Shown piece after piece: positions 23,501-35,033 of a stretch of 64,000 bases of DNA. The number at the start of each line of letters is the position of its first letter. Positions within the stretch are counted from its first letter, which is position 1. A program made the translations under genes and the position numbers. The notes below the pieces were generated by a model. The model made no database searches. It worked only from the letters and a program-made list of their open reading frames with translations, and was not told the origin of the DNA. The stretch comes from Tubulanus polymorphus (lineage: Eukaryota > Nemertea > Palaeonemertea > Tubulaniformes > Tubulanidae). The stretch spans positions 3,690,072 to 3,754,071 of the forward strand of contig NC_134034.1 of NCBI RefSeq assembly GCF_964204645.1, given 5' to 3'.

Positions 23501-26500
23501 AGCGGAGGTGAGTGCCACCGATAAATCGGCGGAGACGTCGTTAGATATATTCATATACCCATGATACTAATGTCTATTTCAACCTGACTTGAGAGCATTC
23601 CGGGTGGCCTAGCTCGCTAATTTTTGGTAGTACATACCCGATAAAGGTCTTTGTAGGACCAGAAAGGACTGGCAGTCGACCTAAATCATCATGCCAATGC
23701 ATTCTGGTCCTAATTAGATATGTACCGCCAAAACTGACTGAGCTAGGCCACCCTTTATGCTCTCAAGTCGGGTTGAATAAGACATTAGAGAGATGGTTGC
23801 CTCTATGAATCACCCTATGACATCATCAAACTAAGAAAAACTCTCGTGATCCTGAAACCCTTTCAGAAACTATGGCTGCCTCCAAAAATCACACTCTGAC
23901 ATCAAACTAAGAAATCTAAAAATCCTGAGACCCTTTCATAAACGATGACTGCCTTCATAAGTCACCCTATGACATCATCGAAACATTTCTGTGCCCTGGA
24001 AGAGATGATTGCCTCGATTAATTACCTTACGATATCATCAAACTTATAAAAATTCTAATTTGATTTTGAGATAATTTCGTAAATTCCGTAAATTACACGA
24101 TGTCATCAGTGTTTAAAATATAATTCCGATAATCACGAGATCAAAAAGCTTTTAAAATATCGAAACTATCAAAATCTATTAAGAATCGGATTTTCGGTTT
24201 TACACTAAAAACCATTTTCAAGGAGTGAAAATGAAAATTCCTTGAAAATGGTTTTTAGTGTGAAACACTGAAAATTCGGGTCCTTAATAAATTTTGATAG
24301 TTTCGATATTTTAAACACTTCTTCGATCTCGTGATTGTGGGTTTATATTTTACTCGTCTCTCGCGTGCGTTACGTAGTTTTACCGCGTTGTCGTCAGTGT
24401 TTGTGTATTATATGTCAATTTCTAGGTCGATCTCGCCATCAGCAGCCGCGTCGAGCCACATCAAACCGACAAGTATCGTCGAATTTCCACCATCCCGGAT
24501 TCGGTGGATTCCCGTCGTTCGGATTCACTTCGCCGTTCTTCGGTGATCCGATGTTCGGATCCGACCCCTTCATGGACTCCGGGTAAGTAGTTAATCTCAC
24601 GAAGCGCTTGTCACGGGGGTTGGTGCGAGAGTGATATTTTTGAAGTTTAATGAAACGCTACGTCGATTTCTCGAAGCCGACGGCCCAGTTCGGCGTATCG
24701 TTTCAACGACGTTTTCAAACTTAAAAATTTTTAAACAATATCGATGCTTGTTGTAAACCAGGGCCTGGTTTCACAGACGGGTATTAATTTTAACCCGGGG
24801 GGCTAACACAATTCATTATCAGTTGAGTTAGCCCGGCGGGTTAAAGGTAATACCGGTCTATTATATAGAACCGGCCCCAGATGTATTTTGTGTCCTAAAG
24901 TTATAGTCGGCCCATATATATATCAAGTGTGATCTGTTGTCAAGTCATTTGCAGTGATTATGTTTTTGTGTTTTTTTTTCGTTTCGTGGCATTAAAAATT
25001 CGAAACCATCCAGATTGGATTCAGAAGTTTAGGGTTTAACACTTCGACTGCCTCTTCAGTGCTTTGCAGTGCTATGTATCGCATACTTCTATATTGCTTG
25101 TGCGGTGTATCCATGTAATTAGTTGAAATCAATACTGGAATCGATATACAACACAATATTGCGTTACATCAATTATACACCGCACAGTGGGGTAGATGCA
25201 AAATCTAATACATTATTTGTACACCGTACTGCTGGTTTCATAATATTGCGGTACATCAGTTATACACCGCTCTGCGAGTAGATGCAATATCTAATACATC
25301 CATTGTACACTGTACTGCAGGTTTCATATTATTGCAGTACATCAGTTATACACCGCTCTGCGGGGTAGATGCAATATATAATATATCCATTGTACACCCC
25401 ACTGCTGGGTACACAATATTGCAGAACGTCAGTTATACACTGCACTGCGAGGTAGATGCTATGTATAATACATCAATTGTACACTGTACGGCTAGTTTCA
25501 CAGTTATACATCGCACTGTAGGGTCTAGGTGCAATATATACAATACATCTCTAATACACCGCACTGCAGGTAAACACAATATTTTAAAGAACGGGAAAGC
25601 CGACGCCATGATGTCACTATACATTTGCCTTTACGATCTTCAAAATTTATCAGCGCCCTCGCCTTAAGCGATAAACAATGGATTCTCTGTTAGATTTTCT
25701 CTTCGAGCATTTCGAAAAGCATTTGGTTGAATTTAGAAACTTTTTCAAATCATGGAAGACACTAATTAATTGAGTAGAGACAGAAAACCAGTCTAGAAAC
25801 CACTAGCAGTGCCTAGCGAATTTCAAGAAATCAGCATTCCCATTGGCTTATAGTTCTACGGTTTTATGAAGCTCAACGACAAACTAAACTAAGGGTGTAG
25901 GAACTAGTGCAGATCTGGCAAGTTACCAAGCATAACATTCATGATAATAATCGGGATGTTGGAACTACCAGGAACTGTCATGGTATACGTGGTTGTTATG
26001 ATATGAGGGTTTTTAATGAAGCTCTATGACGGATGAACGATTATACGTAAACATAGGTCTATTATTTATGCGATTATTGTGATTTTCTTGTTGCGATTAT
26101 GTATTTATATTGAGTGGATTCGTGTTTAATTGCCGATTTATAAACGTACGATACAGCCCGGTATCTGTCAATCAGAACACGTGCGTATATATATAACCAT
26201 TGGAAGAGTTCATTTGGGTCATGATGTGCTCATTCATAGTGCCACAATGTCCCTGGGCACGACGCTTGTACACAAGTGGAATTTTCACTTGCCACAAGCG
26301 GAATCCTCTATTGTTGCAGTAGTTGATGTCCTACTACACACAAGTGACACCTGGTGGATATCCTCTATTGCCATAGTAGATGATGTCCTATTGCTCACTA
26401 GTGACACCTAGGACTTTTTCATTGGTATTACTTTTATTACATCATGTACCTTAGCGAACCACACTTTCACGAAATCATGTCAAATCTTACATTTAAAAAA

Positions 26501-29500
26501 AAGTGACACCTGGCTGCAGTAGTTGATGTCCTACTGCACACTAGGGACACCTGTTGGACCCTCACTTGCCACTTGTGGAATCCTCTATTGCCACATTCGT
26601 TGATGTCCTACTGTAGGCCTACATGAGTGACACCTGGTGGATCCTCACTTACCACAAGTGGAATCTATTGCCATCGTAGATGATATCCTACTGCAAACTA
26701 GTGGCACCTGGTGGATTCTCACTTGCTGCAAGTCGATTCCTCACTTGCCACAGTGAGATTTCGGATCATGCTTCGGTAGAGCTCGTGATTTATTCGATCG
26801 AATTAATATTTAGAGCAGTTAATGATTGGGAGATATTATTGATTGATCAAAACGTAATAGTTAATTGAATTTGTTAATTGATCAGATTAATTAATGATAA
26901 TTGTTTGGTTGTAAAATGAATATTTCAGAAGGAGACGTCGAAGGAGACAACGTCCACACTCTACAGCCGCCGCCGCAGCGCCCCCTTTTAGAGGATTCTC
27001 GTCATTTTTCTCGATGGATCCGTTTAGTTCTATGTCAACTGGGTAAAATATTAGTTCTACGTACGGCCGCCAGGTGGTGCGATCAATTTCAAAATATTAT
27101 GCGTATTCGTTCAAAATTTTGGGTGCATGCGAAGAAATTATATATCGGGGCAAAGGCTATTCTATATATAAGACTCTGCTTAAGTCGGATCTTTTCTGAC
27201 AAGATTTGTTTGTCTGTTATCTAAAGCTAAACTACTATCTCGTAAGTTGAATGGTTATCTCTGAGTTGAATGGTAATCTCTTTGAGTTGAATGGTAATTT
27301 CTTGAGTTGAATGAGTTGAGTGGTCATCTTTTGAACGGTCATTCCTTGATTTGAACTCTATGAGGCCTATCTCTTAATTGAACTACGGGATCGTTCATTT
27401 ATTACGTACGCATAAAATTTGAAATTTTCAACCCCCTTCCCCCTGTACGTAAAATCGGCCATCTTTTCATATACATTAAGCATTACAGTATGTAATTGAT
27501 CCCTCCCCCCTCCCCTAATGCATACGTAATAAATGAATGACCCCTACTACTATCTCTAAGTGTTGAACCACTATCTTCTAGTTAAATGGTTTTTTCTTAA
27601 GTTAAAATGTTACCTCTGAGTTGAATTGTTTGATATGAGTTGAACTGTTAACTCTTGAGTAGAACTCCCAACTCTGAGCTGTTTACTGAGTTGAAATGTT
27701 AATCCTGAGATGAACTGTTTACTCGGAGTTAAACTGTTAACTCCTGAGAGGAACTGTTTACTTGGAGTTAAACTGTTAACTCCTGAGTTGAACTGTTAAC
27801 TCGGGGTTAAACTGTTATCTCAGAGTTGAACTGTTAACTCCTGAGAGGAACTGTTTACTCAGAGTTAACTGTTAACTCCTGAGTTGAACTGTAAACTCCT
27901 GAGTGGAATTGTTTATTTAGAGTTAAACTGTTAACTCCTGAGTTGAACTGTAAACTCCTGAGTAGAATTGTTTATTTAGAGTTAAACTGTTAACTCCTGA
28001 GTTGAACTGTAAACTCCTGAGTAGAATTGTTTATTTAGAGTTAAACTGTTTACTCCTGAGTTGAACTGTTAACTCCTTAGTGGAACTGTTTACTCAGACT
28101 TAACTGTTAACTCCTGAGTTGAACTGTTAACTCCTGAGTGGAGCTGTTAACTCATGAGTGGAACTGTTTCCTTGGAGTTAAACTGTTAACTCCTGAGTTG
28201 AACTGTTAACTCGGGGTTAAACTGTTATCTCAGAGTTGAACTGTTAATTCCGGAGTTGAACTATTAACTCCTGGGTTGAACTATTTACTCAGGGTTAAAC
28301 TGTTAACTCAGAGTTGAACTGTTAACTCCTGAGTTGAACTGTTTACTCAGGGTTAAACTGTTAACTCAGAGTTGAACTGTTAACTCCTGAGTTGAACTGT
28401 TTACTCAGGGTTAAACTGTTAACTCAGAGTTGAACTATTAACTCCTGAGTTGAACTGTTGAATCTGAGTTGAACTGTTAACTCTTGAACAGTCAATCTCT
28501 CTCTATTTCATGCATCCAACTTGAGCAGAGTCTACTGAATACAAATCTCAAGTATAGAAATCTTTTATCAGGAAACAAAACATCAATTCTTCGAAGCAGG
28601 CGTTTTTCCCTCCTGGCAACTCTATGCAACTTGATGAAATAGTTGTAGCTTAGCGAGGCCGCTGTTATCAGCGTCCAGTTCTGGAGTTCCGAGTCAAGAG
28701 TTAAAACATTGGAAAGGAATTGATTTAACTCTGACTCTTAACTGTGGAACCGGTTCCGGGATGATTTGTGGAATTGGCGAATTTGAACCGCAGATTTCTT
28801 TCCCGAGCCAAGAACAAACTTCGCGAGTGGTCGCGAATGGTCGCAACTATTGCCACGAGTTGCCTGTTGTTGCCAGTGCGGGTTTTACCGACGGTCGGTA
28901 TTTACCGAAATATGACCGGTCCAACGCATGTTCAATCTTAAGGCACACACCGATCGTCAGTGAATGTTACAATCGACACCGGACATTTTTAGATTAATGA
29001 AAAATCGCATGTCTGTCCCTACGGGTCCTTCATTCCTTGAAAACTCTTTCTAAACCAAAAATGTTTTACAAGGTCCTTGAATATCCTTTAATTCGAGTAA
29101 AATGCCCACAAGCCCCGGAAAACTCCACAAGTCCTTGAAAACTTGAATTTTGAGAAATTGACTATGAGAAGATCTTTAAGTTTGGTCTTTCAAGATTGGG
29201 CCTACTTAGTTTTCATAAAAGAATTTTGTTCTGTGTATTATTTGATGAAGACTAGCTTGTTAGTAGTATAATATCGATTAGTGGGTCCGTTATTGAATAT
29301 GAAAGTGAGGAATAAACTCTTGAAATTTTATCCTCGAAAAATCCTTGAATTCTGGAATGACTGATCTGTAGGGATCCTGATAGAACACTAAACTCATTAA
29401 TTATTTATTTTTGTTTTTCAGCTGGTGATTTGTTTTTTATTGCTTAATTTTTTTCATTCTTAAAAAAAATTATACAATTTTTATTTTCAGGGCATTTTCA

Positions 29501-32500
29501 CTACTATTAACATTGATTTTTTTTCTCTATTTTTGATGTCTGGTGTTTCTTTTTATGGAATGAGGACGTGTATATATATATATGTAATATTATTCGCACA
29601 CTGACTGCTTGTTTGGTGAGCATGGTGTAAACCGTTATATGTAATAGTGGAATCTTCGTTTGGAAACACGGCTTAATAGCGAGTCTCTAAAAGTGCTTAG
29701 AAAGTGACTTACATTTGGAAAAATTTAGTAAGGCGCTTAAAAAGTGCTTGATATTGACAAAATTTCAAAATTAAGCGCTTTCGAAGTGCTTACCGGTACT
29801 TTTGAACTTAAGTATCCATCCCTAATTGTTTTTTGGGCAATTATGTGTTATGCCAACATTATTTTAGTGCGAAAACGATGCTTAAAAGTGGCTTACTTTG
29901 GCCATAGCCCTAATTACCACGATGAACACCTGAAAACCTGCTACTGGTCAGACTATAATAGCTTAAGTTTTATCAAATTTACCCAGTTGCACCCTTAGTA
30001 GACACAACCTCCCTTAGCTGGGATTCAAACCTGATGACATCATGAGACTCTGCCCCAGCTCAAACCCCTGCCCTAGTAGACACATCCTCCCTCAGCAGGG
30101 ATTTGAACCTGGTGACATCATGAGACTCTGTCACAGTACAAACCCCTGCCCTAGTAGACACATCCTCCCTCAGCAGGGATTTGAACCTGATGACATCATG
30201 AGACTCTGTCACAGTACAAACCCCTGCCCTAATAGACACATCCTCCCTCAGCAGGGATTTGAACCTGGTGACATCATGAGACTCTGTCACAGCACAAACC
30301 CCTGCCCTAGTAGACACATCCTCCCTCAGCAGGGATTTGAACCTGATGACATCATGAGACTTATCACAGTACAAACCCCTGTCTTAGTAGACACATCCTC
30401 CCTCAGCAGGGATTTGAACCTGGTGACATCATGAGACTCTGTCACAGTACAAACCCCTGTCTTAGTAGACACATCCTCCCTCAGCAGGGATTTGAACCTG
30501 GTGACATCATGAGACTCTGTCACAGCACAAACCCCTGTCCTAGTAGACACATCCTCCCTCAGCAGGGATTTGAACCTGATGACATCATGAGACTCTATCA
30601 CAGTACAAACCCCTGTCCTAGTTGACACATCCTCCCTCAGCAGGGATTTGAACCTGATGACATCATGAGACTTATCACAGTACAAACCCCTTTTCTAGTA
30701 GCCACATCCTCCCTCATCAGGGATTCGAACCTGATGACACCAGGAGACTGTCACGGCACAAACCTTTTTGTATTACATTCAGTCTCATGATGACGCTATT
30801 AAGTACTGCAGTTGAGTCCTGTGAAGCAATACGGTTTGAATCCCTACCGTGGGGTTGGGTTGGCGAATATGCCCTCGAGTCGGTTATAACTAAGGTTCCA
30901 CTATTAATTGGCACGCACGATGGCTCGCTTTCATACGTTACTAATAAATTTCTAAATCATCGAAAAATAATTCATCAGAATTTTAGCGGATGAATTCCCG
31001 TATGTTTTTGTTTCAGTCTGCATGATGCCTGAATACTAAAAACAAATAACTCTTTAAGATATTAATGAAAAATGGCAAGAATTAGTTATAAAATCGAGCG
31101 ATTAATTCATCAGAAATTTAGAATTCTATTTTTTTTTGCAAGCGAATGTTTTTTGAGATAAAATATGTGTTGAATGTAATGAAATATCAAAGGAAATCCG
31201 GAACCAAGTTCCACGGTTGTGACTTGGAATTAATTTCTTTTAAAAAGTGAAATTATAACAATTTTGGTAAATTATTGACCATATTGAGTTGATTCTAGAG
31301 TCTGTATTGCTAAGCATTTGACCTAAAAAGAGTTGCAGTTTTTAGAACGTGACTCTCGTATGAGAATCCGTCCCCGGAGTCATTGACTCTGAAGTCGGAC
31401 TAATTTGGCTCTCTATCTCTTCTTTTCTTACATTTTGACATCAAAGCTTCGTTCGTTTTTAAATAGGTCTCGAAATTATCATTTCTTAGAATTTTGACAT
31501 TCTTATCAAATGATTCTACGTAAGAGGTCATGATTTTTTTCGGAATTTGACTTTATTCTTTTTTTGACGGGGACTTAAAATAGATCGAAATCAAATTAAT
31601 CCGACGATTTTGGATTTTATGAAAATGACGTATTTATTTTCTTCGTTTTTAGGTTTTCTCAATCATTTTCAAGTTCGTCGTTTGGTGGCGGAGCGTCCGG
31701 AGGTTTCCGGTCGACGTCGCGTTCAACCAAAATTGTCAACGGTCGAAAAATAGTCACAACCAAGTATGTATCTTGCCATCAATCTACTGGCCGGAACTGT
31801 CCCCTTCAGATATTCACCGGAGCCACCCCTTAACATATTTACTGGAACCACCCCTCAGACATTCATCGGAAATGTCTCCTTCAGATATTCACTGGAGCCA
31901 CCCCTTCAGATATTCACCGGAACTGTTGGATATCCATTGGAGCCACCCATTCAGATGTTAGCTGGAACTTTCCCCTTCGGATATTCCCTGGAACCACCCC
32001 TTAATATTCCCCAGAGCCACCCCCTTTTTAGATAGTCCCCGGAACCATCCCTTCAGACAGTCACTGTTGTATCTAATGATCAGTTTTTGAAAGTGCACTG
32101 ATGGAATGTTTAATGCCTGGTGTTATCATGATTGATAAAACACTATATCCGTGTTGACGCGATGTAGAGAGAATCCCACAATTATAACGAAAAAGTCCGA
32201 AAATGTAACTTCGAGATAGTAGTTTATTTCAACGTTTCGACTATATCCTAATATTATTCCTGAAGATGACTATTAGGATATAGTCGAAACGTTGAAATAA
32301 ACTGCTATCTCGAAGTTTCATTTTCGGACTTTTTCGTTATAATTGTGGGATTCTCTCTACAATGCCTGGTGTTTATAGTTCATTTTCAATCGAAAATGTC
32401 TCAGATCAAGTACTGAACACATGTGTAGTGGTGTGGACGATCAGAAATTTGAAAGAATGGTTATAAACTACTGTACTGTCTGACCGATGCGGGGGGGGGG

Positions 32501-32688
32501 ATGGTCCAGGCTGCAGCAACCTGCTCTCGATCTAAACAAATATCGTTTCATTTCGTCGTTTTCAACTTAGAAAATATTTTCTTCTTCGCAGAGTCGTCGA
32601 GAACGGGGTAGAAACAGTTACCGTGGAAGAGGACGGAATTTTAACCTCGAAACTCGTGAACGGTCAGCCGCAAGCGATCGCGTACTAA
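20562..32688 (+). CDS. DnaJ subfamily B co-chaperone, DNAJB6/DNAJB2-like
   Basis: Seven coding exons join in phase: 20562-20626, 21097-21206, 23253-23507, 24426-24582, 26929-27042, 31653-31763 and 32592-32688, giving 302 residues. Residues 2-68 are a J domain ([10 protein letters not shown] start, HPD at 31-33, YDQYG at its end), which in this family stimulates Hsp70 ATPase. A Gly/Phe-rich stretch (about 75-145: [24 protein letters not shown]) leads to a Ser/Phe/Gly-rich part. The C-terminus ([29 protein letters not shown]) is the beta-strand block typical of DNAJB6/B2/B8, linked to holding aggregation-prone clients. The upstream ATG context and a likely 5'UTR acceptor near 20412 support the start. 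Exon 5 (38 codons, phase-neutral) is basic and Ala-rich and could be skipped. No AATAAA was seen close to the stop. Confidence 0.93.
20750..20895 (+). repeat. 43 bp minisatellite in DnaJ intron 1
   Basis: About three and a half units of GAGATATCTC.TAGTGACAATGATGG..GAA.TGGAACTA, spacing 43 bp. Confidence 0.8.
21210..22260. other. DnaJ intron 2, first part
   Basis: AT-rich intron with a short (TAA)n run near 22092-22120; no exon or named element seen. Confidence 0.5.
22266..22550 (+). mobile_element. Degenerate piggyBac-type MITE
   Basis: Shares CGCTATAGCGCGT, GACAGGTGCTGCCATCTTC and ACACCGCACTGCGGAGTAGA with the family and ends near ACTAAAAGGGTTTAA. Both termini are decayed, so this is an older copy. 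It lies in DnaJ intron 2. Confidence 0.6.
22620..23215. other. DnaJ intron 2, last part
   Basis: Contains CCCATTAGCACTCAAGC near 22690 and GAGTGCTAATGGGTTAAG near 23153-23171, an inverted pair about 480 bp apart that may be the ends of another TTAA-type element. No coding exon recognised. Confidence 0.4.
23567..23788. mobile_element. Palindromic MITE in DnaJ intron 3
   Basis: Long inverted ends: CTAATGTCTATTTCAACC and ACTTGAGAGCAT on the left, mirrored by ATGCTCTCAAGT..GGTTGAATAAGACATTAG on the right; inner arms GGTGGCCTAGCTC / GAGCTAGGCCACC. Confidence 0.8.
24131..24336. repeat. 206 bp inverted repeat (hairpin) in DnaJ intron 3
   Basis: Arms AATCACGAGATC..AAAATATCGAAACTATC..ACTAAAAACCATTTTCAAGG fold back onto their mirror copies with few mismatches. 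It would form a hairpin of roughly 90 bp in the pre-mRNA, ending about 90 bp before exon 4. Confidence 0.85.
24761..24888. mobile_element. Small palindromic MITE
   Basis: Ends GGGCCTGGTTTCACAGAC and, on the other strand, GGGGCCGGTTCTATATAATA; inner arms TAACCCGG..GGGCTAAC / GTTAGCCCGGCGGGTTAA. Confidence 0.6.
25060..25590 (+). repeat. 86 bp minisatellite in DnaJ intron 4
   Basis: About six degenerate units of about 86 bp carrying TATACACCGC.CTGCG.GGTAGATGCAATAT and ATTGTACACTGTACTGC. The TACACCGC/TGCGG words are those of the piggyBac-type MITE core, so the array may have grown from such an element. Confidence 0.8.
26255..26765 (+). repeat. CACTTGCCACAAGTGGAATCC dispersed tandem repeat
   Basis: Irregular units with CACTTGCCACAAGTGGAATC, CTCTATTGCC.CAGTAG, TTGATGTCCTACTGCACAC and AGTGACACCTGGTGGAT. 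Related pieces occur at 37885-37995, 49390-49440 and 55655-55895. Confidence 0.75.
27240..27385 (+). repeat. Short GAGTTGAATGGT repeats
   Basis: Degenerate repeats of GAGTTGAATGGTAATCTC, related to the larger array that follows the MITE at 27387. Confidence 0.6.
27387..27543. mobile_element. GGGATCATTC MITE, uninterrupted copy
   Basis: Ends GGGATCGTTCATTTATTACG..CGTAATAAATGAATGACCC. Its intact ACATTAAGCATTAC is the empty-site reference for the insertion at 4754-5133. Confidence 0.85.
27545..28500 (+). repeat. 20 bp minisatellite in DnaJ intron 5
   Basis: About 45 variable units of roughly 20 bp around GAACTGTTAACTCCTGAGTT. Local 60 bp higher-order units (with GAATTGTTTATTTAGAGTTA) appear near 27900-28050. 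Confidence 0.9.
28505..29995. other. DnaJ intron 5, middle part
   Basis: No exon or named repeat recognised. Short open frames here lack splice or family support. Confidence 0.4.
30013..30745 (-). repeat. 78 bp tandem array carrying tRNA-type B boxes
   Basis: About nine units of 78 bp. On the minus strand each holds GGTTCAAATCCCTGCTGAGG, an exact match to a Pol III B-box pattern, and a GGGCAGGGGTTTG segment. The unit is 26 codons, so several frames stay open across it, but there is no coding evidence. A further GGTTTGAATCC lies at about 30835. Confidence 0.88.
31785..32060 (+). repeat. ACCGGA..CCACCCCTTCAGATATTC minisatellite
   Basis: About nine irregular units of roughly 25-30 bp around GGAGCCACCCCTTCAGATAT, starting 20 bp after the donor of DnaJ exon 6. 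Confidence 0.75.
32164..32360. repeat. 197 bp near-perfect inverted repeat
   Basis: Arms of roughly 80-90 bp begin GTAGAGAGAATCCCACAATT and end with its mirror. Near the loop the sequence reads CTGAAGATGACTATTAGGAT then ATAGTCGAAACGTTG. It lies in the last DnaJ intron. Confidence 0.9.
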
Positions 32689-32699
32689 TCTCTCCACAT

Positions 32700-33355
32700 G
32701 ACCTTGAACTGTTATTGTAAGCAGACGGTTGAAGTGAATATAACGATTTCGAAGGAAAAAAAAAAGCAAAAACAAATCTTGTGAAATAATCCGGAGATTT
32801 TTTTACCGAGAAACCTGAAAAGACGAAAAAAAACTACAAACGGAAAAAATGTGTGTGTTTAATAGAGCGTTGTTCGTTCGTTTCATTTGGAATAATCTTT
32901 AACAGATCGGAGGAGAATTCGATTCTCTCGTTCGCTCGAGCCATCGCCGCGAGCCTCGGGGAAGCGGGTAACTTCACACGCGACGAGCCGCGAAAGACTG
33001 GTTTTTGATGAAATGTGGCGTTGATTGGAGGTTTTTGCGGTCCACCAGAAACCGGATCGAACGAAAAGTTCGCTCGCGGGTGATGTGCGGGAATGAAAAT
33101 ACCACTGCTCGCTCTCTCTCTTTATCGGCGATCAGGATCCAATTCTGCAGTTTTCGAGTTGACCCGTTTGCTGCTGTGTGTAGTATACTGAAACTGTCGT
33201 AAATTTCGACGTAGGCCTACACAGAGCTGCCAACTGTTCCTGATTTTCAGTATTTGTTACTATTTTCAGGGTTTCCTGGGGTCCTTCCAAGTCCTTCTCT
33301 ATCCTTCTTTTGGACAAACATCATCTTTGTCCTTCTTTTTGACTCTAGGTCCTTC
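32700..33355. other. DnaJ 3' flank, possible 3'UTR
   Basis: Relatively GC-rich for non-coding DNA up to about 33200 and may include the 3'UTR. No canonical polyadenylation signal found. Confidence 0.4.
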
Positions 33356-33357
33356 CT

Positions 33358-34440
33358 TTGGCTATGACAAGGAACCTGTGGTACACACTCCTTTGGCTAT
33401 GACAAGGAACCTGTGGTACACACTAAAACAAGGAACCTGTGGTACACACTTGACCTGTGGTACACACTTACTAAAACAAGGAACCTGTGGTACACACTCC
33501 TTTGGCTGACGCAAGGAACCTGTGGTACACATACCTTTGGCTAACACAAGGAACCTGTGGTACACACTTGGCTAATGCAGGGAACCTGTGGTACACACTC
33601 CTTTGGCTAATGCAGGGAACCTGTGGTACACACTCCTTTGGCTAACGCAAGGAACCTGTGGTACACACTCCTTTGGCTGACGCAAGGAACCTGTGGTACA
33701 CACTCCTTTGGCTGACGCAAGGAACCTGTGGTACACACTCCTTTGGCTGACGCAAGGAACCTGTGGTACACACTCCTTTGGCTGACGCAAGGAACCTGTG
33801 GTACACACTCCTTTGGCTGACGCAAGGAACCTGTGGTACACACTCATTTGGCTAACGCAAGGAACCTGTGGTACACATACCTTTGGCTGACGCAAGGAAC
33901 CTGTGGTACACACTCCTTTGGCTAACGCAAGGAACCTGTGGTACACACTCCTTTGGCTGACGCAAGGAACCTGTGGTACACACTCCTTTGGCTAACGCAA
34001 GGAACCTGTGGTACACACTCCTTTGGCTAACGCAAGGAACCTGTGGTACACACTCCTTTGGCTGACGCAAGGAACCTGTGGTACACACTCCTTTGGCTAA
34101 CGCAAGGAACCTGTGGTACACACTCCTTTGGCTAACGCAAGGAACCTGTGGTACACACTCCTTTGGCTGACGCAAGGAACCTGTGGTACACACTCCTTTG
34201 GCTGACGCAAGGAACCTGTGGTACACACTCCTTTGGCTGACGCAAGGAACCTGTGGTACACACTCATTTGGCTAACGCAAGGAACCTGTGGTACACACTC
34301 CTTTGGCTGACGCAAGGAACCTGTGGTACACACTCCTTTGGCTGACGCAAGGAACCTGTGGTACACACTCATTTGGCTAACGCAAGGAACCTGTGGTACA
34401 CACTCATTTGGCTAACGCAAGGAACCTGTGGTACTGCTCT
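33358..34440 (+). repeat. 35 bp minisatellite, about 30 units
   Basis: Regular 35 bp units GGAACCTGTGGTACACACTC + CTTTGGCTGACGCAA; variants GCTAACGCAA and CATTTGG are interspersed. The left end is irregular (AAAACAAGG variants), the rest highly homogeneous. Confidence 0.95.
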
Positions 34441-34907
34441 GGCAGTGAATGGATTAAAATAAGACTTCTTTACTTAGCAACCAGTTAGAAAATGAATTGG
34501 TTTTAATTCTTATTCAAGTTATATCTAACTCAGAATTGGATCCGGGCGCTGATTTGATTGACAAGTATTAACTTTAAGTGGGATTAACTCGATTATTGAG
34601 TCAAGCTCTGGGTTAGATTTAGTGCTTGCCTATTGAAAACCGGCCCCTTGGGTTTTAAAAAGCCCTCCTTTGAAAATTTGCGGCCACTGGAAAAAGTTCA
34701 AAACTTTAATCGAGCACTTTTAGAAAGGTTACATATATGTAGTGTATACAATGCAATTAAAATGGTTATATCATTATTATATCATGTAAACGCGATATTC
34801 AAGGTTAAAAAAGTATTGAGAATATCTCTAGAAAGCTGGTCCCCCTCCTTCAAATATATTCATCGAAACCCTTTCGGTGCTGGCTAATTGTTAACCCGAA
34901 GTGCTGG

Positions 34908-35030
34908 GACCAGTTGCTCAAAAGTTGGTGAAAGATGATAATTAGTGGATAGATACCAAAGTATCAATGAGCTTTTAATTGTCAATATGTCCACTGCTTA
35001 ACTGTGACCAACCTTTAGAGCAACTGGCCC
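34908..35030. mobile_element. CAAAAGTTGG-family palindromic MITE
   Basis: Ends GGGACCAGTTGCTCAAAAGT and ACCTTTAGAGCAACTGGCCCC mirror each other. Confidence 0.8.
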
Positions 35031-35033
35031 CAG

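Noticed and set aside
27545-28500. Possible CRISPR-like array
   Set aside because: Units are contiguous with no unique spacers, in an animal intron; it is a minisatellite.
30042-30685. Frames of 104-130 codons on both strands
   Set aside because: The 78 bp unit is a multiple of three, so frames stay open without selection; the array is intronic.
33362-34372. Frames with repeating VCTTGSLRQPKECVPQVP-type peptide on the minus strand
   Set aside because: Produced by the 35 bp minisatellite; they shift among all three frames and have no start or splice context.
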